Shown here: piece by piece, positions 16,499 through 23,956 of the stretch | Layout: each line of letters begins with the position of its first letter | Position numbering within the stretch: the first letter of the stretch is position 1 | Assembly (NCBI GenBank): GCA_963825315.1 | Contig: CAWGST010000002.1 | Coordinates: forward strand, 682,001-746,000 | Length of the DNA: 64,000 nt | From: DASRLE01 sp963825315 | Lineage (GTDB): Bacteria > Verrucomicrobiota > Verrucomicrobiia > Limisphaerales > Palsa-1400 | Direction: 5' to 3' | Made by a program: the position numbers and the translations under genes | Notes under the pieces: generated by a model | Seen by the model: the letters and a program-made list of their open reading frames with translations, nothing else | Databases searched by the model: none | What the model was told of the DNA's origin: nothing

Positions 16499-18118
16499 TC
16501 ATAATTCTTCCTTCTTCCTTCTTAATTCTCTTCCGTTCCGCCACCACAGAATCAACGGGAACAAACAGATCAAGTTCAGCCAGACGGCGTAGGGCATGGC
16601 CGCCCGCACCGTTCGAAAAAAACCACTGTTCGTGGAGAATGTCTCGGCAGCGGCATCGTTGGCGTGTCGCGCCAACGCGACGCCGCCCATGGCGAAGTCA
16701 TGGGCGACAGCCGCGCCGCCCTGCGCGCCCAACCAGGCAATCGCGCAGCCGCCAAAAGCCTGCCAGCCGGCGGCCATCCCTCCGATCGCCCACAGTCCCA
16801 GGCTGAACCCTCCAAAAGTCACCAATCCAACCGCAAAACCGCCCAGCGTCAAAAGACCGACCGCAAAGCCGCCGAAGCTGACGGGTGCAATCGCCAGCCC
16901 GCCTAACGCGAAGATCACGCCAATGGCCGAATCCCCCGCGGCAATCCACGCCTTGACCGGCCCTCGTTCCAGTCCGCCGCGCAGGCGGATGTGAACCAGC
17001 GGCAAGCCAAACAACGCGAGTTTGCTGCGATACTCAAACAAGGGGACGGCAAGCGGCACTGGACGGCTTTCGATGAGTTCTTGTTGGCCGATTTTACGCA
17101 GACACCGCCGCATCCAAACCGTGAGTGCCGCGACAACGATGAGGTAAGCCACCCCAAGCCCAATCAGCAGCCGGACATACAGGATCGGGGAAGTCTTAAG
17201 CAGCGAGCGGCCCCCCAGCGCGAGCAACAGAACAGCCACGAAGAAAACCACAATGCATGTGAGAAGGATGCGATAGTATTTGGTTATAAATTCGCGCCGC
17301 TGTGGGGATCTGGCGCCCTCCCGGTCCAGCCTGTAGCCGAAGTAGAGGCTGACGAAAATGATAACAGGCCCAAGGATCGCGTTGCACAGCCCGGCCAAAC
17401 CGGCCGACTTCGCCAAAACGCTGCCCTTGGCCGCGGTCGCTCCGACGACGGCTGCCTTTGTCGAAGTTGCCATTACCGGCAATGCCGCCAGCACAGCGAG
17501 AGTGAACGCTTTGCCCGGACTCGTTTGCTCCAAGGCCCCTTCCACAAACGCCAGCACCTGTTCTTGCAGCAGCTTCCGCCCGCGCGAAAGGCGTTGCTTG
17601 ACCGCGTCCTGTGTCAACTCCAACGCTTCAGCCACACGCTCAACGGACTGCCGCTCGCGATAAAACAAGACGAGCGGCTCGCGATACGTTTCGGGAATCT
17701 GCTCCAACGAACGCCAGAGGATGGCTTCTTCCTCCTTGCTAATCATGTGGTCGGAAGGAAGCGGTTCCTGCGACGGAGATTCATTGGCCTCTTCCAACGG
17801 CCCGGCGCCGTGAACCGGTTCGCGACTGTCCCGCCGGAGTGTTTTGCCGATAAGATTCCGCGCGATGCCGCACAACCAGGCCCGCAATCTCGCCGGTTCG
17901 CGAAGTTCCGGCAGGTGCCTCCATGCCGTCACGAATGTCTCCTGCGCGAGGTCCTCGCTCCGGGTCAGGCTGCCGGTGGCGCTGTAAGCCAGCGAACAGA
18001 TCAGAGACTGGTGGCGGGCCACAATCCGCCCAAACGCGTCCCGGTTGCCGGCGAGGCTTTCCGTCACCAGTTCGCCATCATTGTCTTCCGTTGCGGGCAT
18101 CGTCTGTGTCCTCATCAT
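16499..18118 (-). CDS. Sigma-70 family factor fused to a polytopic membrane domain
   Basis: The N-terminal 190 residues are a complete ECF-type sigma factor. Region 2 contains LAGNRDAFGRIVARHQ and EDLAQETFVTAWRHL; region 4 contains IPETYREPLVLFYRE and LTQDAVKQRLSRGRKLL. A linker leads to membrane segments (near LGPVIIFVSLYFGY, ILLTCIVVFFVAVLLLAL and LLIGLGVAYLIVVAALTVW). A glycine-rich stretch of GG-A-G repeats (FGGFAVGLLTLGGFAVGL) comes next, then a final helix ending ILWWRNGRELRRKKEEL. The paralogue at 38638-40116 has a different membrane tail. The fusion should tether the sigma factor to the inner membrane. The start is one of two adjacent ATGs or an ATG 15 bases on. Confidence 0.85.
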   Translation of the reverse strand: MMRTQTMPATEDNDGELVTESLAGNRDAFGRIVARHQSLICSLAYSATGSLTRSEDLAQETFVTAWRHLPELREPARLRAWLCGIARNLIGKTLRRDSREPVHGAGPLEEANESPSQEPLPSDHMISKEEEAILWRSLEQIPETYREPLVLFYRERQSVERVAEALELTQDAVKQRLSRGRKLLQEQVLAFVEGALEQTSPGKAFTLAVLAALPVMATSTKAAVVGATAAKGSVLAKSAGLAGLCNAILGPVIIFVSLYFGYRLDREGARSPQRREFITKYYRILLTCIVVFFVAVLLLALGGRSLLKTSPILYVRLLIGLGVAYLIVVAALTVWMRRCLRKIGQQELIESRPVPLAVPLFEYRSKLALFGLPLVHIRLRGGLERGPVKAWIAAGDSAIGVIFALGGLAIAPVSFGGFAVGLLTLGGFAVGLVTFGGFSLGLWAIGGMAAGWQAFGGCAIAWLGAQGGAAVAHDFAMGGVALARHANDAAAETFSTNSGFFRTVRAAMPYAVWLNLICLFPLILWWRNGRELRRKKEEL

Positions 18119-18151
18119 ATCACCGTATAAGTACCCGGAAAGGGCGGAAAG

Positions 18152-18331
18152 GTGACAACGGAGGATAAGGGATTGCCGACGCGATTTCTTGGGGAGGGCG
18201 CATTCCTCGTTCAAGGGATTCAGGCATTGCCACCCAAGTATTTCTTGCTCCGTCTTGGCATTTTGACGCCCGATCAGCTTCGACAGGTTGAAAAGGGGCT
18301 GCTGCGCTGGCAGGGCATTTCGCCCCAGTAA
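18152..18331 (+). pseudogene. C-terminal fragment of a PemK/MazF-like toxin
   Basis: The frame reads LPTRFLGEGAFLVQGIQALP, then PKYFLLRLGILTPDQLRQVE, then a WQGISPQ end. The last part resembles the C-terminal helix of PemK/MazF-family toxins (RLG-LT-QL--VE--L--W). The N-terminal half of the toxin and any antitoxin are missing; upstream lies the promoter region of the divergent sigma gene. This is probably a relic. Confidence 0.45.
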
Positions 18332-18349
18332 GAGTGGAGGATAGTTCTT

Positions 18350-18480
18350 TCACCGGCTCCCTTCCTTCGTGGCCGTGCTCGCAATGGCGAGGATTGCCGC
18401 TTTGAGCCGCACGGAGAGTCGCGGCCGGGCTTTGACTACTCGTGACAGATCATGTCGCGAACTGACCGGAGTTTGTGAGT
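18350..18480 (-). pseudogene. Recombinase-tail-like gene fragment (copy 1)
   Basis: The minus strand reads SSRHDLSRVVKARPRLSVRL and then KAAILAIASTATKEGSR before a stop. Similar tails occur at 24058-24185 (DLARVVQAWPSLSAPLKSAI) and, more degenerate, at 23321-23380. Such tails resemble the C-termini seen near tyrosine recombinases, but this is recalled similarity and no catalytic domain is left here. A tRNA 3' fragment follows. Confidence 0.4.
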
Positions 18481-18494
18481 CTCCTTGTGTGTTT

Positions 18495-18556
18495 CCCGCT
18501 GTAACCCTTTGATTATCAGCAGGCGGAGACGGGTTCAAATCCTGTCGCTCCGACCA
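18495..18556 (+). tRNA. tRNA 3'-end fragment (incomplete)
   Basis: The T arm ACGGG-TTCAAAT-CCTGT is intact and is followed by a 3' acceptor strand CGCTCCG, a discriminator A and CCA. I find no matching 5' acceptor strand or D arm upstream, so this is not a functional tRNA. It looks like an attachment-site remnant of an element that integrated into a tRNA gene. The amino acid cannot be assigned. Confidence 0.45.
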
Positions 18557-18663
18557 TTTTTCCCGCTGTTGCCGGCGTTGTCGTTCGCCTAGCAGCCTGT
18601 CGGACTTAGAGCGTTTTAAATAAAACTGTAGCCATTCCGTTGGGCCTGTGGTATAGGCAGTTC

Positions 18664-19095
18664 ATGCGAACTTTATCGTTGGACCTGCGCGAACGGATTT
18701 TGGCTTCCTATGACCTTGAAGAGGGGACTCGCGTGGAGGTCGGCGATCGTTACCGGGTTTCGCTGGGCATGGTCAAGAAGCTCTTGCAACAACGCCGACG
18801 GACCGGGGAGATCGGTCCGCGCCACCGTTTCTCCGGGCGCAAGCCGATGATCCTGGCGGCCCATCAGCGCCAGATGCGGACTCTATTGAATCAGAAGCCC
18901 GACCTGACCTTGAAAGAGCTGCGCGCCGGCTTGGAACTGGACTGTTCTCTGCCCGCCATCCACTACGTTCTGGCGAAGATGGGGCTGACATATAAAAAAA
19001 GACACTCCATGCCAGCGAGCAAGACCGTCCGGACATTGCGCGGGCGCGCCGCGCCTGGCGGCGTCGGCAAGGCGGTTTGGACCCGGCCAAACTGA
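18664..19095 (+). CDS. IS630 transposase, orfA part (copy A)
   Basis: This is the N-terminal part of an IS630-family transposase with helix-turn-helix DNA-binding domains (RTLSLDLRERILASYDLEEG, then VSLGMVKKLLQQRR). It runs into a seven-A stretch (18994-19000). A -1 shift there would continue as KKKTLHASEQDRPDIARAR into the catalytic part, the usual IS630 sequence. Without slippage it ends at 19095. A TTG at 18640 is a possible earlier start, but it lies next to the inverted repeat. Confidence 0.85.
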   Translation: MRTLSLDLRERILASYDLEEGTRVEVGDRYRVSLGMVKKLLQQRRRTGEIGPRHRFSGRKPMILAAHQRQMRTLLNQKPDLTLKELRAGLELDCSLPAIHYVLAKMGLTYKKRHSMPASKTVRTLRGRAAPGGVGKAVWTRPN

Positions 19096-19601
19096 TTTTC
19101 CTGGACGAATCGGGTGCCAAAACCAATCTGACCCGCCTGCGCGGGCGCGCCCTGCGGGGTCAGCGTGTCCACGCCCAATGTCCGCAGGGCCATTGGCAAA
19201 CCACGACCATGATCGGCGCCATCCGCCTGGACGGTGCCACCGCCTGCATGACCATCGAGGGGGCCACCGATACGGAGGTTTTCCGGGTCTATGTCGGCCA
19301 TGTCTTGTGCCCGACGCTGCGCGCCGGAGATGTGGTCATCATGGATAACCTCTCCCCGCATAAAAGTGAGCCGACCCTTTCGCTGATCGCGCAGGCTGGA
19401 GCCCAAATCCTCTTCCTTCCAGCCTATTCCCCAGACCTCAATCCCATCGAGCAAATGTGGAGCAAAGTCAAATCCCACCTGCGTACAGCCGAGGCCCGCA
19501 CGCAGCCCGCTCTGCTCCAGGCGATTGCTTCAGCTTTGCAGAGTATCACGCCCCGGGATGCCATGAACTGGTTTGCCTCTTGTGGCTACAGTTTTATTTA
19601 A
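19077..19601 (+). CDS. IS630 transposase, orfB catalytic part (copy A)
   Basis: This part carries the DDE catalytic domain: Asp in LIFLDESG, Asp in VVIMDNLSPHKS, and Glu in YSPDLNPIEQMWSKVK. It is in the -1 frame relative to orfA, and the frame is open well upstream of 19077, back towards the A7 run. A fused transposase of about 310 residues made by frameshifting is the likely active form. Confidence 0.85.
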   Translation: MDPAKLIFLDESGAKTNLTRLRGRALRGQRVHAQCPQGHWQTTTMIGAIRLDGATACMTIEGATDTEVFRVYVGHVLCPTLRAGDVVIMDNLSPHKSEPTLSLIAQAGAQILFLPAYSPDLNPIEQMWSKVKSHLRTAEARTQPALLQAIASALQSITPRDAMNWFASCGYSFI

Positions 19602-19668
19602 AACGCTCTAGAGCGAAGGTTTTTTCAGAAAGTTTGAACGTGAAAGGGCCAGAGGGCATCAGTCAAGT

Positions 19669-20838
19669 ATGGCTGCACGCTTTATCACTGTTGATTACGA
19701 CACCCCGCTGATCCTGCCCCCGAATCTGCGCGATTGGGTGCCGGCAGACCATCTGGCGCATTTCATTCTGGACGCCGTTGAGGAGATGGATTTGCGCCGA
19801 ATCAAGGTCAACGAAAGGGGCACGGGCAGCGAACAATATCCACCCCGCATGCTTTTGGCCCTGTTGCTGTATTGCTACGCCACCGGGCTTTTCAGTTCGC
19901 GGCGGATCGAACAGGCGACTTACGACAGTGTGCCGGTGCGGATGATTTGCGGAGACACCCATCCGGACCACGACACCATTTGCACTTTCCGGCGCGAAAA
20001 CAAAGCGCTGCTGCAAGAGGCCTTTGTGCGGGTGTTGGAGATGGCGCAGGCATTGAAGTTTTTGCAGGTCGGTCAAATCACTGTGGCCGTGGACGGGACC
20101 AAGGTGATGGCCAATGCCAGCAAGCACTCCGCCGTCAGCTACGAACACGCGGGCAAAACCATCGAACAACTGGACCTGGAGGTCAAGGAACTGATGGCCA
20201 AAGCCGAGCAGGCCGACAGCACGCCGTTGCAAGACGGGCTGAGTATTCCCGAAGAAATCACCCGCCGCCAGGAGCGCAAAGCCGCGCTGCAAAAAGCGCG
20301 GGCCGAGATTGAAGCCCGGGCCCAGGCGCGCCACGCCATCGAGTTGGCCGAACACGAGAAGAAACTGGCCGAGCGGGCCGCCAAAGAAAAACGGGGTGAA
20401 GGAATCCGCGGCCAACCACCCAAAGCGCCGACGCCCGAACCCGGTCCCAGCGATCAATATAATTTCACCGACCCGCAGAGCCGGATCATGAAAGCGGGCA
20501 GCGGCCCACATTTTGAGCAGAGCTACAACGCCCAAGCGGCCGTGAAAGTAGACAGCCGCTTGATCGTGGGAGAGCGAGTCAGCCAGGCGTGCAACGACAA
20601 ACAGGAACTGGCCCCCACTGTGGCGGCGGTGGCCGCCCCGGTGGAATCGGTCGCGGACGTTTTGGCCGACAGCGGATTTTACAGCGAAGCGGCGGTGCGT
20701 GCCGTGGAACAAACACCCACAGGCCAACCTACCGGGACGACCGTCTATGCGGCGTTAGAAAAGAAAGAACACCATCGCACCGTCAGCGATCTGGAAAAGA
20801 AGGATGAGCCAGCGGCGCCGCCCCGGGAGCCGGGTTGA
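19669..20838 (+). CDS. IS1182-family transposase, N-terminal part
   Basis: The N-terminal DUF772-like domain (residues 1-120) reads LPPNLRDWVPADHLAHFILD and TYDSVPVRMICGDTHPDHDTI. The first catalytic Asp is in VAVDGTKVMANASKH and the second in VLADSGFYSEAAV. A charged insertion (KTIEQLDLEVKELMAKAEQ and following) splits the RNase H fold, as is usual in IS1182. The frame ends at 20838 before the catalytic Glu region, which continues in the -1 frame at 20835-21071. This is either recoding or an inactivating frameshift. Confidence 0.8.
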   Translation: MAARFITVDYDTPLILPPNLRDWVPADHLAHFILDAVEEMDLRRIKVNERGTGSEQYPPRMLLALLLYCYATGLFSSRRIEQATYDSVPVRMICGDTHPDHDTICTFRRENKALLQEAFVRVLEMAQALKFLQVGQITVAVDGTKVMANASKHSAVSYEHAGKTIEQLDLEVKELMAKAEQADSTPLQDGLSIPEEITRRQERKAALQKARAEIEARAQARHAIELAEHEKKLAERAAKEKRGEGIRGQPPKAPTPEPGPSDQYNFTDPQSRIMKAGSGPHFEQSYNAQAAVKVDSRLIVGERVSQACNDKQELAPTVAAVAAPVESVADVLADSGFYSEAAVRAVEQTPTGQPTGTTVYAALEKKEHHRTVSDLEKKDEPAAPPREPG

Positions 20839-21071
20839 GCGAGGTGATGAAGCACCGGCTGAAAACGAAGGATGGCAAAGCCAAGTACAAATTGCGGCAG
20901 CAGACGGTGGAACCGGTCTTTGGCATCATCAAGAGCGTGATGGGATTCCGGCAATTTCTGCTGCGCGGACTGGAAAAGGTCGGGCTGGAATGGCAGTGGG
21001 TCTGCGTCGCCTACAACCTCAAACGGTTACACATCTTGCGAGCGGGAGTGAAACTGGCCCGCTCCGGCTGA
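20835..21071 (+). CDS. IS1182-family transposase, C-terminal part
   Basis: This 78-residue frame has the family's C-terminal signature: KHRLKTKDGKAKYKLRQQTV then EPVFGIIKSVMGFRQFLLRG. The Glu of VEPVFG completes the DDE triad. It overlaps the end of the first part by four bases in the -1 frame and begins with TTG, so independent expression is unlikely. Confidence 0.75.
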   Translation: MSEVMKHRLKTKDGKAKYKLRQQTVEPVFGIIKSVMGFRQFLLRGLEKVGLEWQWVCVAYNLKRLHILRAGVKLARSG

Positions 21072-21312
21072 AAAATCCGAGGGGAAAGGCCGGGCGGAAC
21101 ACAAATTTAATCGGACCTTCGATTGACACCCCTCCCGGACTCTATTGGTCCGATCCAACTGGTCTTTTCGAATTCGTCAACTCCGTGCTACAGGCTCCAA
21201 TAGCAGATTACGCGAAATCCAGAAAAAATGCTTCTGGTCAAGTCCGACAGGCTGCTAGAGCGTTTTAAATAAAACTGTAGCCATTCCGTTGGGCCTGTGG
21301 TATAGGCAGTTC

Positions 21313-21744
21313 ATGCGAACTTTATCGTTGGACCTGCGCGAACGGATTTTGGCTTCCTATGACCTTGAAGAGGGGACTCGCGTGGAGGTCGGCGATCGTT
21401 ACCGGGTTTCGCTGGGCATGGTCAAGAAGCTCTTGCAACAACGCCGACGGACCGGGGAGATCGGTCCGCGCCACCGTTTCTCCGGGCGCAAGCCGATGAT
21501 CCTGGCGGCCCATCAGCGCCAGATGCGGACTCTATTGAATCAGAAGCCCGACCTGACCTTGAAAGAGCTGCGCGCCGGCTTGGAACTGGACTGTTCTCTG
21601 CCCGCCATCCACTACGTTCTGGCGAAGATGGGGCTGACATATAAAAAAAGACACTCCATGCCAGCGAGCAAGACCGTCCGGACATTGCGCGGGCGCGCCG
21701 CGCCTGGCGGCGTCGGCAAGGCGGTTTGGACCCGGCCAAACTGA
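21313..21744 (+). CDS. IS630 transposase, orfA part (copy B)
   Basis: The predicted protein is identical to the orfA of copy A, with the A7 slip site at 21643-21649. Confidence 0.85.
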   Translation: MRTLSLDLRERILASYDLEEGTRVEVGDRYRVSLGMVKKLLQQRRRTGEIGPRHRFSGRKPMILAAHQRQMRTLLNQKPDLTLKELRAGLELDCSLPAIHYVLAKMGLTYKKRHSMPASKTVRTLRGRAAPGGVGKAVWTRPN

Positions 21745-22250
21745 TTTTCCTGGACGAATCGGGTGCCAAAACCAATCTGACCCGCCTGCGCGGGCGCGCC
21801 CTGCGGGGTCAGCGTGTCCACGCCCAATGTCCGCAGGGCCATTGGCAAACCACGACCATGATCGGCGCCATCCGCCTGGACGGTGCCACCGCCTGTATGA
21901 CCATCGAGGGGGCCACCGATACGGAGGTTTTCCGGGTCTATGTCGGCCATGTCTTGTGCCCGACGCTGCGCGCCGGAGATGTGGTCATCATGGATAACCT
22001 CTCCCCGCATAAAAGTGAGCCGACCCTTTCGCTGATCGCGCAGGCTGGAGCCCAAATCCTCTTCCTTCCAGCCTATTCCCCAGACCTCAATCCCATCGAG
22101 CAAATGTGGAGCAAAGTCAAATCCCACCTGCGTACAGCCGAGGCCCGCACGCAGCCCGCTCTGCTCCAGGCGATTGCTTCAGCTTTGCAGAGTATCACGC
22201 CCCGGGCTGCCATGAACTGGTTTGCCTCTTGTGGCTACAGTTTTATTTAA
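21726..22250 (+). CDS. IS630 transposase, orfB catalytic part (copy B)
   Basis: This matches copy A orfB except for ITPRAAMNW in place of ITPRDAMNW near the C-terminus. The DDE residues are intact, so the change is probably tolerated. Confidence 0.85.
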   Translation: MDPAKLIFLDESGAKTNLTRLRGRALRGQRVHAQCPQGHWQTTTMIGAIRLDGATACMTIEGATDTEVFRVYVGHVLCPTLRAGDVVIMDNLSPHKSEPTLSLIAQAGAQILFLPAYSPDLNPIEQMWSKVKSHLRTAEARTQPALLQAIASALQSITPRAAMNWFASCGYSFI

Positions 22251-22298
22251 AACGCTCTAGACGAATCGCCAAAAAGGCCGCACAATAATCGTAACGAT

Positions 22299-22547
22299 AT
22301 GCCTGTGTCCCCCGTCAACGAAATCGAAAGCCAGTTCGCCCGATTGTCGGCTGAAACGCAATTGAGCGTGCTGGAACGCCTCGTTCACCATCTGCGCCAG
22401 AGTTTGCAGGACCCGAGGGAGTCATGGGAAGCCGAACTTTCGGCGATGGCTGCCGATCCGCAAATGCAAAGGGAACTCAGCCGCATTAACTCGGAGTTCA
22501 GTGCAACGGAAACTGATGGTTTTTGGAAATCAACTGCGTTCGCTTGA
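22299..22547 (+). CDS. Antitoxin-like protein of a collapsed mazEF-type locus
   Basis: This 82-residue protein contains LSVLERLVHHLRQSLQDP and then MAADPQMQRELSRINSEFSA, a pattern seen in small antitoxins next to MazF toxins. The natural end is probably ETDG; the last residues FWKSTAFA are out of frame with the toxin fragment at 22516-22641. A deletion seems to have joined the antitoxin gene to the 3' end of its toxin gene. It begins just after IS630 copy B. Confidence 0.55.
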   Translation: MPVSPVNEIESQFARLSAETQLSVLERLVHHLRQSLQDPRESWEAELSAMAADPQMQRELSRINSEFSATETDGFWKSTAFA

Positions 22548-22641
22548 TCCGAGCCGGTTTGTCGGCCCGCCCGCCGGCAAAATCTCAGGCGTGATGATGG
22601 AAAAAGTTGAAAACGCGGTGCGGCGGTGCCTCGGCTTGTAA
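22516..22641 (+). pseudogene. MazF-like toxin, C-terminal fragment
   Basis: The frame reads FGNQLRSLDPSRFVGPPAG then MMEKVENAVRRCLGL, matching the last third of MazF-type endoribonucleases (Q-RS-D--R, then a C-terminal helix). The N-terminal beta-barrel is missing. It overlaps the antitoxin-like gene in another frame. Confidence 0.5.
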
Positions 22642-22648
22642 AGCGTTG

Positions 22649-22855
22649 TCAGTTACGAGTTTTGCCGCAACCGAAAACAATGCGCTCTCGGACGTAGTCA
22701 GTGATGGCCTGAACGTCAACCAGAAGAAAATAGAGTCGTGTGAATGCTTGGCAGGCTTGACCACGTTTGTCGCTATCTCGTGCAAGCTTCCGTTTCGATA
22801 GCTCCGATGCGAGAAACTCAACAATCTTTCCCAGCAATCCACCGGCACTAATCAT
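22649..22855 (-). CDS. Hypothetical small protein, possibly truncated
   Basis: This 68-residue frame reads GGLLGKIVEFLASELSKRKL, then ACQAFTRLYFLLVDVQAITD. It is helical and has a sensible composition, unlike the shadow frames around it. The abrupt end near the toxin fragment suggests it could be the N-terminal part of a longer protein. I do not recognise the family. Confidence 0.35.
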   Translation of the reverse strand: MISAGGLLGKIVEFLASELSKRKLARDSDKRGQACQAFTRLYFLLVDVQAITDYVRERIVFGCGKTRN

Positions 22856-23151
22856 GGAATTTCCTTTGCCGAACGAAAAGCTGGAGCGCGACCAACCAAC
22901 GAAGTCGCCCGCAAAGGCGGACCCAAAACGGCATCGGCTGGCTCAGACCATGTTGAAACCACGTTAAACGGCCTGGTTTCATTCGTCGAGTGAATACAAA
23001 AACAACCCTTTTTTGACCATCCTGCGTGGAAAATATCGCCGCCATTACTCAAAGTCAACCCTTAATCCGATTATTTCCACAATACGGGCAAGCCGCAGGA
23101 GAGGCGTCTTGCACTTCCAATTAAATCCGGGCAGAGTTCATCTTCAAGCGA
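22856..23151. other. Intergenic stretch, no gene seen
   Basis: I see no convincing coding frame here. The small open frames on both strands have no recognisable motifs and odd composition. Confidence 0.5.
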
Positions 23152-23194
23152 GCCACCACACCCAGCCGCGCTCCGCGCGGCAGGGTGTGGTGGC
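23152..23194. repeat. Near-perfect 43-base GC-rich hairpin
   Basis: A 12-bp outer stem (GCCACCACACCC) and a 7-bp inner stem (GCCGCGC) are separated by one A-A mismatch and closed by a TCC loop. It has no U-tract. Its position in a degenerate, repeat-rich stretch suggests a REP-like or MITE-like palindrome. Confidence 0.7.
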
Positions 23195-23250
23195 ACCACT
23201 TCCATAAGTTTCACAGGTGACAGATATGCCGCAGCCTTGGCAGCGCTCTA

Positions 23251-23308
23251 TGGCCGTTCCCTTGACGTTTACGGCCTCGTCTGAGGCTGGCTTGAGCCGG
23301 TCAAGGGT
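23251..23308. repeat. 58-bp direct repeat with internal hairpin (copy 1)
   Basis: This matches 24211-24268 with one mismatch, exactly 960 bp apart. CCCTTGAC and GTCAAGGG pair at its ends, with further inner complementarity (GGCCTC/GAGGC). The two copies bracket the antitoxin/toxin pair at 23436-23956. Confidence 0.75.
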
Positions 23309-23320
23309 CAGGTTGCGGTT

Positions 23321-23380
23321 TCACTGGCCCCCCTCATTCGTGGACATGTTCGCGACGGCGTGACTTGCGTGCCCGCTATT
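23321..23380 (-). pseudogene. Recombinase-tail-like fragment (copy 2, degenerate)
   Basis: The minus strand ends HAVANMSTNEGGQ then stop, alignable with LAIVNTATNERGK of the copy at 24058-24185. Upstream similarity is lost within about 40 bases. Confidence 0.35.
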
Positions 23381-23435
23381 GACAACATCCCCAAAAAACG
23401 CGAGATTTAGGCGGTTGGGCGGCATCGAAAACAAA

Positions 23436-23654
23436 ATGGAAATTACATTGCCATTGGAGAAAATGACCATCGCCGAGAAACTTCTGGTGATGGAGAGGCT
23501 CTGGATCGACTTGACCCGCGATGAGGAGCGGTTTGAATCTCCGGAGTGGCACGGAGACGTTCTCCGCGAGAGGGCCACGCGAGTAGAGCAGGGCAAGGAG
23601 TCCTTCATGGACTGGGAGACAGCGAAAATGCAACTTCGCAATCGGGTGAAATGA
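23436..23654 (+). CDS. Addiction-module antitoxin (TIGR02574 type)
   Basis: This protein of about 72 residues reads MEITLPLEKMTIAEKLLVME then RLWIDLTR, followed by SPEWHGDVLRERATRVEQGK. This is the classical pattern of the small putative addiction-module component family that pairs with ParE/RelE toxins. ATG 23436 is chosen because the family starts here. Its stop overlaps the toxin start as ATGA. Confidence 0.8.
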   Translation: MEITLPLEKMTIAEKLLVMERLWIDLTRDEERFESPEWHGDVLRERATRVEQGKESFMDWETAKMQLRNRVK

Positions 23655-23956
23655 GAATCCTCATTCTGCCTTCGGCGCGGGACGATCTCTCCGACGGATT
23701 CGAGTTTTATGAACGGCAGCAGGCAGGATTGGGAGATTATTTTCAGGAGTCGTTGTTTTCCGACATCGAATCGCTTCAACTTTACGCGGGAATTCATGCC
23801 AAGTGGTTTGGGTACCATCGGCTGCTGTCCAAGCGTTTCCCCTACGCCGTCTATTACGATCAAGAAGGCACGCAGGCCCGAGTCTGGGCTGTCTTGGACT
23901 GCCGTCGCGATCCGAAGGCAATTCGTGAAAAGCTTGCGGGCCTTCGGACGGTGTAG
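23651..23956 (+). CDS. ParE/RelE-family toxin
   Basis: This 101-residue toxin starts MRILILPSARDDLSDGFEFY and carries LGDYFQESLFSDIESL and KRFPYAVYYDQEG, typical of ParE-like toxins partnered with TIGR02574 antitoxins. The ATG at 23651 overlaps the antitoxin stop codon, giving coupled translation. The pair lies inside a 960-bp unit bounded by identical hairpin repeats. Confidence 0.8.
   Translation: MRILILPSARDDLSDGFEFYERQQAGLGDYFQESLFSDIESLQLYAGIHAKWFGYHRLLSKRFPYAVYYDQEGTQARVWAVLDCRRDPKAIREKLAGLRTV

Larger units (their letters stand above)
18609..19608 (+). mobile_element. IS630-family insertion sequence, copy A
   Basis: This element is exactly 1,000 bp, bounded by perfect 25-base inverted repeats starting GAGCGTTTTAAATAAAAC and flanked by the TA dinucleotide duplication typical of IS630/mariner elements. 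It is inserted in the left inverted repeat of the IS1182-like element. Copies B (21258-22257) and C (45488-46487) are almost identical, so transposition was recent. Confidence 0.9.
18593..21254 (+). mobile_element. IS1182-family-like element carrying a nested IS630 copy
   Basis: The terminal inverted repeats read CAGCCTGTCGGACTT at the left and the exact complement at the right. CTAG flanks both ends, consistent with a four-base target duplication. An IS630-like element (18609-19608) sits inside the left repeat, and a second (from 21258) sits at the TA within the right CTAG. Without the nested copy the element is about 1,660 bp. It encodes a two-part transposase at 19669-21071. Confidence 0.75.
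21258..22257 (+). mobile_element. IS630-family insertion sequence, copy B
   Basis: This 1,000-bp copy has the same ends as copy A and sits at the TA of the CTAG next to the right inverted repeat of the IS1182-like element. It differs from copy A at very few bases, for example a silent C-to-T near 21897 and one Asp-to-Ala change near the orfB end. Confidence 0.9.
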
